NCBI GenBank assembly: GCA_027627225.1
Contig: CM051038.1
Span: 40,917,341-40,981,340 of the forward strand
From: Congeria kusceri
Lineage: Eukaryota > Mollusca > Bivalvia > Myida > Dreissenidae
Reading direction: 5' to 3'
DNA: 64,000 bases
Below, piece after piece: positions 56,612-64,000 of the stretch. The notes under the pieces are model-generated. The model was given only the letters and a program-made list of their open reading frames with translations. It was not told where the DNA came from and ran no database searches. Position 1 is the stretch's first letter. Each line of letters begins with the position of its first letter. Both the position numbers and the translations under genes were made by a program.

Positions 56612-57201
56612 TGCGTGTCAAATGTGTCAACCCCCTTTTCGTTTCCCGAAACTGGCCCTCTTATCCTTATTAAGGATGCCGGGGTTTTGAGACAATGCCA
56701 TTCTAATGTTTGGTTTACTCGAAAAACTATCACAAATAACAAACGAATAGGCTGCTCAATGTTGTCATTAAATGACGTGAAGATTGTTGTGTACATTCCC
56801 GGACGTTTGCTTGAATAAGCAATGACATCAAGTTATTAAAATTCTAACGCAAGAAACATTTTTGTATGAGCATTATCAGCAATACGAAGCATTGTCATAA
56901 AATCAATGCGTGTCAAATGTGTCAACCCCCTTTTCGTTTCCCGAAACTGGCCCTCTTATCTTTATTAAGGATGCCGGGGTTTTGAGACAATGCCATTCTA
57001 ATGTTTGGTTTACTCGAAAAACTATCACAAATAACAAACGAATAGGCTGCTCAATGTTGTCATTAAATGACGTGAAGATTGTTGTGTACATTCCCGGACG
57101 TTTGCTTGAATAAGCAATGACATCAAGTTATTAAAATTCTAACGCAAGAAACATTTTTGTATGAGCATTATCAGCAATACGAAGCATTGTCATAAAATCA
57201 A
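56612..57201. repeat. Recent 295-bp tandem duplication
   Basis: The block starting 'tgcgtgtcaaatgtgtcaac' at 56612 repeats at 56907 with only one difference noticed (ttatcC/Tttatt). Open frames on both strands are duplicated with it and are not recognised. Confidence 0.95.
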
Positions 57202-57955
57202 TGGTCGCCATGGTAAGTGCAAAAATATACGACAATGCATCACAAATCGATGTAAATGTCCGGTATGTATTCATTCAATGTGGTGGTACAGCAACAATGG
57301 AAAAGCCCAGTTCAGTATTCGTTTTCTTAGCGAGAATAATGTACTACCGTTACTTTCATCAGTACAAAACAGATGAATTGTAAACCGGTAAACTGTACTA
57401 ACGGTCAAAAAGTAGCGACTTAAAGTTGCAGTTATAAGTTGCCGACTGGTTAAAAGGCACTCCATCGTTACAATGCATCTATTATTGGTCTCAAATGCTG
57501 CAATATAGTACCACGGTACAGAGTCTTAATTACACATAGATTACGGGTAAATAAAGCTCATTAAATTTAACTATACCAGCGAACAACAAATTAGTATTTA
57601 TGGTACCCCTACTCCTATGAGTTTTTTTTTCTCAATAATAAAAAATTCTGGTCCAGGGGAGGGGGGAGGGTAATAAAGATGCGCACCGGATGTTCCAATA
57701 TCGCTTAATACGACATATGCTATACAGTTGAACAACGCTATTTCGAAGTCATTGGGACCGTCAAAACAACGGTAGACACGGTGAAGTTCGAAAAAGCGAT
57801 CTTCTTGACTGCAATAAAATATTATATAGTAAAAATGCATATGCGGTAATACCATAAGCGGATATTAATATGTACATGGATATAAAGGATCGTAAATACT
57901 ATTGTACATATTATAAAAATCAATAAACTCTACAGAAATAACAAAGCAATAATTA
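57202..57955. other. Element-internal sequence, nothing recognised
   Basis: Short open frames only; a G-rich run lies at about 57655-57670. Confidence 0.4.
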
Positions 57956-58509
57956 TATGACAGACAGACAGACAGACAGTTTATTCAGACTTATACAATA
58001 GTACATCGTCTTCATACATTAATACAAATATTCTTTTCTGTCACGTTATTAGGTAGAACGAGCAAAAATGTATATAACCAAACAAGGTCAGACACACACA
58101 ATCGGTCAAGTAATGCAATATTACAACAAAAAACAAGCAACACAAAACAACAAAATAAACAACAAACAAAGAAAGCAAAGGTGGTAAGGACAATTAACTA
58201 CACAGTTTCATTTATGATCGAATTTCTAATAACTAATGCTTCTTTGATGTATTTACATACATTTAATAAGATGGATTTGTCACATGAAGCTAATAACTGA
58301 TGGAATTTATATACAGATGGATTAACATAGAAAATACGGTTAATGTATTTCTTCCTTAGTACGGTGTAACAACTGCATACGCAAATAAAATGATATTCAT
58401 CTTCTATGTCCATATCATTACAACACAAACAATAACGTTGATTCCTTGTTATGTTATTTCTAGAGTACATGATTGAGCACTTTACTGATAAACATTTCGA
58501 AATGCGCAA
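57956..58509 (-). mobile_element. 3' end of a non-LTR retrotransposon with (CTGT)n tail
   Basis: The minus strand 58509-58198 encodes the pol C-terminus: RYCLCCNDMDIEDEYHFICV is the usual C-x2-C...E-x-H-F-x-x-x-C segment, then a helical end to the stop. A 3' UTR follows, with AATAAA next to (CTGT)n at 57956-57980, the element's end. It is 5' truncated, as is common for target-primed insertion. Confidence 0.75.
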
Positions 58510-58889
58510 TATCGTACATCCAATTAATGATGATTACTTACCGATCAGCACTGACTTGAACCAGAAGACAATGGTAGGCGCGAAAACAAAATTGGGCGAT
58601 GGTGGCTAAGTAATCACACCTTTTCAAGTCAGCTTCAACATCGAAATAAACAGTGATGATTATGTGTGAAACACGTTGTTTGGACCGAAATTTTAGTTAA
58701 AAAATAGAAATGAATTCGAATAAGGAAATTTGAATTAACGATGTATATTTTAGTTAAATAAAGGAGGAAAAAATCGAGATCGAAAAAAATTAAATAAAAA
58801 AAAAAAAAAAACACGATTATTTCAATATAACGGTGTTCGAAATAGCGGTTAAAAACTCGGAAATTAAGAAGCAAAACAGAACTATGTTT
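58510..58889. other. Spacer before the right array
   Basis: AT-rich with a poly(A) run at about 58796-58810. No gene. Confidence 0.4.
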
Positions 58890-60695
58890 CCTTCCCTGGC
58901 CCGATATTCGCTATAGTTTGAGTACACAATTCCGAGCGGGGCATTTGGCCTTGGCTCGATATTCGCTGTAGTTTGATTACCCAATTCCCAGCCAAGCATT
59001 CGACCTTGGCTCGATATTCGTTATAATTTGAATAACCAATCCCAACTTGATGTTCGACGTTGGCTCGATTTTCGCTAAAGTTTAAGTACCAAATTCACAG
59101 CTGGGAATTCGACATTGGCTCAATATTCGCGATAAGTTCGATAGCCAAATCCCAGCTGGTTATTCAACCTTGGCTCGATATTCGCTAAAGTGTCAATGCC
59201 CGATTCCCAGCAGGGGATTCGGCCTTGGCCTGATATTTGCTAAAGTTTTAATACCCAAGTCCAGGCTCGATATTCGCTGCAGTGTCAATACCCAATATCC
59301 AGCTGGGTATTCGACCTTGGCTCGATATTCGCAATATTTCGAATACCCAATACCCAGCTGGGTATTCGACCCTGGCTCGATATTCGCAATAGTTCGAATA
59401 CCCAATACCCAGCTGGGTATTCGACCCTGGCTCGATATTCGCAATAGTTCGAATACCCAATACCCAGCTGGGTATTCGATTCTGGCTCGTTATTCGCTAA
59501 AGTTCGAATACCCAATACCCAGCTGGGTATTCGACCCTGGCTCGATATTCGCAATAGTTCGAATACCCAATACCCAGCTGGGTATTCGATTCTGGCTCGT
59601 TATTCGCTAAAGTTCGAATACCCAATACCCAGCTGGGTATTCGACCCTGGCTCGATATTCGCAATAGTTCGAATACCCAATACCCAGCTGGGTATTCGAT
59701 TCTGGCTCGTTATTCGCTAAAGTTCGAATACCCAATACCCAACTGGGTATTCGACCCTGGCTCGATATTCGCAATAGTTCGAATACCCAATACCCAGCTG
59801 GGTATTCGACCCTGGCTCGATATTCGCAATAGTTCGAATACCCAATACACAGCTGGGTATTCGATTCTGGCTCGTTATTCGCTAAAGTTCGAATACCCAA
59901 TACCCAGCTGGGTATTCGACCCTGGCTCGATATTCGCAATAGTTCGAATACCCAATACCCAGCTGGGTATTCGATTCTGGCTCGTTATTCGCTAAAGTTC
60001 GAATACCCAATGCCCAGCTGGGTATTCGACCCTGGCTCGATATTCGCAATAGTTCGAATACCCAATACCCAGCTGGGTATTCGATTGTGGCTCGTTATTC
60101 GCTAAAGTTCGAATACCCAATACCCAGCTGGGTATTCGATTCTGGCTCGATATTCGCAATAGTTCGAATACCCAATACCCAGCTGGGTATTCGATTCTGG
60201 CTCGTTATTCGCTAAAGTTCGAATACCCAATACCCAGCTGGGTATTCGACCCTGGCTCGATATTCGCAATAGTTCGAATACCCAATACCCAGCTGGGTAT
60301 TCGATTCTGGCTCGTTATTCGCTAAAGTTCGATTACCCAATACCAAGCTGGGTATTCGACCCTGGCTCGATATTCGCAATAGTTCGAATACCCAATACCC
60401 AGCTGGGTATTCGATTCTGGCTCGTTATTCGCTAAAGTTCGAATACCCAATACCCAGCTGGGTATTCGACCCTGGCTCGATATTCGCAATAGTTCGAATA
60501 CCCAATACCCAGCTGGGTATTCGACCCTGGCTCGATATTCGCAATAGTTCGATTACCCAATACCCAGCCGGGTATTCGATTCTGGCTCGTTATTCGCTAA
60601 AGTTCGAATACCCAATACCCAGCTGGGTATTCGACCCTGGCTCGATATTGAATTCCCAATACCCAATACCCATTACCTAGCCAACTTCATGGACC
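58890..60695 (-). repeat. Right terminal array of 55-bp repeats
   Basis: Degenerate units from 58890 to about 59285, then about 25 regular units to the end. The array runs in the opposite orientation to the left array and shows the same two alternating unit types and the 18-bp palindrome. The outer end is identical to that of the left array. Confidence 0.95.
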
Positions 60696-60970
60696 TTATT
60701 TATGTAATGTTGTTGCTTCCGCTAATGCCTACTAGCATCGCCTCCGAATTCCGCGTGCAACAAACAACTAAAGGTTCATCCTCTTCAAATGTAATGCTTG
60801 ATCGTCACCAACATGCGTTTGCAATCGCTGTCCAGTTGAAGGATTTTCTTGGAATCTTGAGCACAAACCTGTACGTGGCTTGCACGTGTCACGTGCGCGT
60901 CACAGGGGTGCTGCATCTCAGCGTGGGCGGACAGCGTGTTCTATCCTTAGCCAATATAAGGACCTTGTGA
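60689..60970 (+). CDS. Orphan frame starting in the TIR end, possible signal peptide
   Basis: The ATG lies in 'cttcATGGACC', the last bases of the right terminal repeat, and reads outward: MDLIYVMLLLPLMPTSIAS looks like a signal peptide, followed by a region I do not recognise. It may be a fortuitous frame or the first exon of a host gene whose start was captured or supplied by the element. Confidence 0.25.
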   Translation: MDLIYVMLLLPLMPTSIASEFRVQQTTKGSSSSNVMLDRHQHAFAIAVQLKDFLGILSTNLYVACTCHVRVTGVLHLSVGGQRVLSLANIRTL

Positions 60971-61039
60971 TGGCTACAGTCACATAAAGCTTGGTGGCGT
61001 CACGTCTCACCGTACATGCAAATACCACGTAAACATAGA

Positions 61040-61194
61040 AGTGGTGGTAGTAGCGGCAGAAGTAGCTGTAGTAATAGCAGCAGCAGCAGCAAAAGGAGTA
61101 GTTGAAGTAGTAGAAGTAGTAGTAGTAGTAATAGTGGTAGTAGCATCATCATCATCTTCTTCTTCATCAGCAGCATCAGCAGTAGTAGAAGTAA

Positions 61195-61281
<87 letters not shown>

Positions 61282-61480
61282 AAGTAGCAGTAGAAGTAAA
61301 ACAGCAGCAGCAGTAGCAGCAGTAGTAGCAATACCAGTAGAGCAGCAGTAGTAATAGTAGTAGTAGCAGTAGTTGTTGTTGTTGCTGTTGTTGTTGTAAA
61401 AGTTACTGTAGTAAAAGAAGTAGTTGTAGCAGCAGCAGAAGCAGTAATGGTATTAGGAGGAATAGGAGAAGGAGGAGGAG
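61040..61480. repeat. (AGT)n/(AGC)n trinucleotide microsatellite
   Basis: Long imperfect agtagt run with agc, atc and gtt blocks. The poly-Val frame over it is an artefact. Confidence 0.93.
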
Positions 61481-61784
61481 GAGGAACAGGAGCGGATTAT
61501 ACCATTGAGTAAAATAAACGCATTTATTGTAGCAAAATGTAAAATAGTGGAACACTGCTGGTAGTGATAGCAGGCGAAGTTTTTCAATTTACAATGAAAC
61601 CAGCTGTGCTTGCATCAGAAGTGTCCTCATATATCTTCTTACTCGTCGGTACATCAATTGTATAATGGTAAAGCGCAGTCCCTGAAGTTATAAAGATATC
61701 GTCACCATTACATGCAATGTCTAAGCAATGGCAAGTTTCCACTCGCTGTAACTGCCCATCTCGTTAGTGTTACCTCTTATAGGT
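61481..61784. other. Short unique spacer
   Basis: Nothing recognised. Confidence 0.4.
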
Positions 61785-62250
61785 TACGCATGCGCAAATA
61801 AATTCCTTCTTTGTTACATATAAAATATTCAAAATTTGATCTCACTTTTCACCATGACCAAGCGACTTCCCAATATATCACCATACATTGTTGGAAAGAT
61901 AAGGCCATAACCTTTTGAAAAAACAGCATGTCAAAAATTTCTATACGTTGTAACTCAAAATATTTACCTTAGAATAAACACACCGGTTTTGACAGGCATG
62001 GGGGCTGCCATTTTGTGCATGAATACACGGACCAAAAATTATGAAGCTGGGAACCACTAGACACAAAAGTAGTGCACAAAACACCCTTTTTTCTTATTGC
62101 TTACATATATACCTTTAAAATGATACCAAAACATATCATTTAAACTGTATTTTACAAATTATATGCATCCTGCACTCAGCCACATGTGCTTATTATCTAA
62201 CTGACAGCATGTAACCCTGGGGATTAGATTTCCGTTTTGGTGTAATTTGA
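61785..62250 (+). repeat. Dispersed repeat R1, copy 3 (uninterrupted)
   Basis: Matches 32375-32483 plus 33132-33190 and the reverse complement of 21800-22190. It shows the empty site (ccatacattgttgg) of the LTR-like insertion in copy 2. Confidence 0.75.
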
Positions 62251-62284
62251 CCTTATAAACTGAACTCCATGCTCCTACTGAACT

Positions 62285-62559
62285 GGCGGATCCGTGGTCT
62301 AGTGGTAATGCACTGGTTTCACAACTCAGGGGTCGCAGGTTCGAGCCCCCGCTACACCCTAACCTACTAACTCGTTTTTCGCATGAGACGTTAAACCGAG
62401 GTGCAGTGTACTAGGTGCTTCACACCGGGCACTAAAAGACCCAGGGTCGTCTCCTGTATCTTGCACTATCCCTCGTAACCCAACTAATAAGTCTTATGGG
62501 GGCGATGGCCATATGGGAGAGAATCCCGGTGCACTCGATAAAAATGTACCACACACACT
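62285..62559 (+). mobile_element. tRNA-derived SINE inserted in an 18-bp minisatellite
   Basis: The head has a tRNA-like A box (tggtctagtgg) and B box (ggttcgagccc) at proper spacing. The body contains 'gagacgttaaaccgaggtgc', a phrase resembling conserved SINE central domains, and ends near 'gtaccacacacact'. It is flanked by 26-bp identical sequence (62259-62284 and 62560-62585), which is also part of an 18-bp repeat (ctgaactccatgctccta) with further copies downstream. The duplication could therefore be a target duplication or pre-existing repeat. Confidence 0.7.
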
Positions 62560-62585
62560 ACTGAACTCCATGCTCCTACTGAACT

Positions 62586-63122
62586 CCATGTTCCTACTGA
62601 ACTCCATACTCCTCGTCAGTATTCAGTGTTACGGCCACTTCTGAATCGCCTATGCTGCACATGCCACATGTTTATCCGGGCTTATCTAACTGACCAACTA
62701 ACTGCATGATATGCTTGGTTAAGCATCTTTACACAATCGTTTGTATGATCAGCAATTAGAATATTCCGTGTTTCTAAATCACAGATTCCTGCTGTTTGAA
62801 TTGCTTCTGCGTAAGAGATGTTCAAACAAAAAGCTGATTTCTTTTTGTACATGTGCTTTAACTGGCTGGTGTGTATTTATCATAAGTGTTTTTCAGATTC
62901 CTTGTAATCCAAGCAAAGCATCTATAGCTTATTCTTGAAGCTAATGTAGTGTTTAGTTTTATTCTCTGTTCGTTTATTTGTTGCTGAATGTGCTCCTTCG
63001 AAGCCACGAGAGATAATAGGTTATGCCCCCTGTAATGGCTGCACGTGTTTTCGAGCTTGGTGTCAAAATTCAATATGGAGATTGATATAGAGGTTTAACG
63101 AGCGCGAATTGGATTATTTCAA
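62586..63122. other. Flank and possible 5' UTR of the L1-like element
   Basis: Remaining 18-bp repeat copies to about 62615, then no recognised feature. The 5' end of the L1-like element is not defined. Confidence 0.4.
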
Positions 63123-63923
63123 ATGCCATTTAAGTCATCTATGTGTATCGATAAGTTGTGCATTGGTAAAAAGCGTGTTAGTATGATTTTACGCCTAGTG
63201 ACTTTCCTAGCTGTGCTATTGGTGATGGGTGGGAATGTGGAAATAAATCCTGGACCTCCTCGCTCCCAACAGCAAAGGCAGCTTAACTTTGCTGAACATA
63301 CAGCAGCGTCAACGACACCGACAGGTACGCCTGCATCTTCTCAGGAAGCCACTCGCCTCAAAACCTCGAGGACAGCTGTGGCATTTCTTCGTGAAATGAG
63401 AACAGATATGAAATCTGACTTATCATCCATTAACGCGGAAATAGATCACATGACTGATTCAATCAATATTCTCAAGTCTGAGAATGAACGGCTTCGAGAG
63501 GAAAATGAAAATGTTAAACAAGAGTTGTCGTCATTAAATGATAAACTTGACAGGCTAGAGGGTCATTCAAAACGCAATAACTTGCGCTTTTTAGGAATTG
63601 AAGGTCAAACACATGAGAGCTGGTCTGTCATGGAAAACAAGTTACGTTATTTTATGACAAATATGCTTGGAGTGCCCGAAATGGCCAATGTTGAACTTGA
63701 AAGGGCGCACCGTGTGGGGAGTAGCAGGTCAAATAAAAGTCCAATTGTAGCTAAATTTTCACGCTACAAGGATCGAGAGGCCGTATTACACAAGGCTAGG
63801 CAAACATTTGATAGGCAGTCGGAATACTCGGTGCGCGAGAATTACACAAAGCGTGTTCAATTACACAGACGTGAACTTGGCAAGAAACTAGTAGATGCCA
63901 TATGCAGCGATGCGTTACGATAA
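63123..63923 (+). CDS. L1-like ORF1 protein with an N-terminal 2A-type peptide (element truncated by window)
   Basis: 266 codons from ATG. Residues 21-45 form a hydrophobic stretch ending GGNVEINPGP, then P46: a 2A-like ribosome-skipping motif (D-V/I-E-x-N-P-G|P) with Asn in place of the usual Asp. Residues about 95-150 form a coiled coil (LKSENERLREENENVKQELS), followed by an RRM-like part (RNNLRFLGIEG, VELERAHRVG, IVAKFSRYKDREAVLHKAR) and the start of the C-terminal domain, as in L1 ORF1 (Transposase_22 type) RNA-binding chaperones. The frame stops at 63921-63923. The C-terminal domain appears to go on in the +1 frame (YDKLIVEGSMYYSTG) to the window end, so a frameshift is likely. Confidence 0.8.
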   Translation: MPFKSSMCIDKLCIGKKRVSMILRLVTFLAVLLVMGGNVEINPGPPRSQQQRQLNFAEHTAASTTPTGTPASSQEATRLKTSRTAVAFLREMRTDMKSDLSSINAEIDHMTDSINILKSENERLREENENVKQELSSLNDKLDRLEGHSKRNNLRFLGIEGQTHESWSVMENKLRYFMTNMLGVPEMANVELERAHRVGSSRSNKSPIVAKFSRYKDREAVLHKARQTFDRQSEYSVRENYTKRVQLHRRELGKKLVDAICSDALR

Positions 63924-64000
63924 GCTCATCGTAGAGGGTAGTATGTACTACTCGACCGGTGCAGTCAAGCGATTCGGGGCGTCCTGCATAGAGCGCGGTA

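Larger units (their letters stand above)
36718..60695. mobile_element. Candidate 24-kb transposon with 55-bp-repeat terminal inverted arrays
   Basis: Both outer ends start GGTCCATGAAGTTGGCTAGG and remain identical for more than 100 bases, in inverted orientation. They pass into arrays of a 55-bp repeat (36718-38110 and 58890-60695) that are homogeneous outside and degenerate inside. The only substantial gene between them is a MULE-like transposase with its own TATA box. Smaller elements have inserted within. A clean target duplication is not evident: the left flank ends 'tctatgta', and the right flank has 'ttatgta' four bases after the TIR. Two independent insertions of the same repeat in opposite orientation remain an alternative. 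Confidence 0.6.

Noticed and set aside
36718..60695. 55-bp arrays as CRISPR or as coding repeats (YCEYRARVEYPAGYWVFEL-type frames)
   Set aside because: No spacers. The frames are by-products of the tandem repeat, break often, and run on both strands.
61041..61316. Poly-Val protein
   Set aside because: Translation of an (AGT)n microsatellite.
62285..62360. Functional tRNA gene
   Set aside because: The tRNA-like head continues into a SINE body and is flanked by duplicated sequence.

Overview
The window is eukaryotic, AT-rich and dominated by repeats. It looks like a marine or freshwater invertebrate, most likely a bivalve mollusc. The reasons are spliced genes with GT/AG introns, an L1-like ORF1 that carries a 2A-type peptide, Ty3/gypsy and RT relics, tRNA-derived SINEs, many tetranucleotide arrays, and dispersed repeats built around (TCTG/TCGG)n. 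The species cannot be fixed from the sequence alone.

Three things stand out. (1) A family of three tandem two-exon genes lies on the minus strand (3316-7194, 17216-18236, 33393-34852). Each has a 26-nt first coding exon (M-A/G-T-x-E-x-K-x), a phase-2 intron, and a last exon with a near-invariant Cys-rich core (C-x5-C-x2-C-x3-C-x3-CC) followed by a hypervariable Gly-rich tail. I do not recognise the family. (2) A candidate 24-kb transposon (36718-60695) is bounded by inverted arrays of a 55-bp repeat whose outer >100 bases are identical. It contains one spliced gene (38581-51204) with a TATA box, a Lys-rich N-terminus, a Cys/His element, a MULE-like DDE transposase core and a C-terminal USP/UCH-like cysteine peptidase domain. 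That gene has lesions in exon 2 (frameshifts and a stop), so this copy may be recently dead or mis-assembled. (3) A 9.2-kb satellite (7387-16554) of about 153 copies of a 60-bp unit begins less than 200 bases upstream of the first Cys/Gly gene.

Layout: 1-3240 holds relics of a helix-turn-helix element, a non-LTR RT and a pogo-like terminus. 3.3-7.2 kb is gene 1; its intron holds a decayed gypsy integrase and an inverted pair of microsatellite-linked repeats. 7.4-16.6 kb is the satellite. 17.2-18.2 kb is gene 2. 18.6-22.2 kb holds MITEs and dispersed repeats. 22.2-23.8 kb is a second gypsy pol relic. 23.8-27.1 kb holds two copies of a 1.1-kb TIR element with perfect 6-bp target duplications. 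27.2-30.2 kb holds a SINE, tandem repeats and a tyrosine-recombinase relic. 30.3-32.2 kb is a non-autonomous hAT element with a perfect 8-bp duplication. 32.5-33.1 kb is a putative solo LTR nested in an older repeat. 33.4-34.9 kb is gene 3, with a MITE in its intron. 36.7-60.7 kb is the giant element. 61-64 kb holds microsatellites, another copy of the older repeat, a SINE and the 5' part of an L1-like element that runs off the window.

Apart from the Cys/Gly family and a few orphan exons, nothing looks like a conserved host housekeeping gene. The transposase gene and its terminal arrays form one plausible functional unit; the Cys/Gly genes form another.
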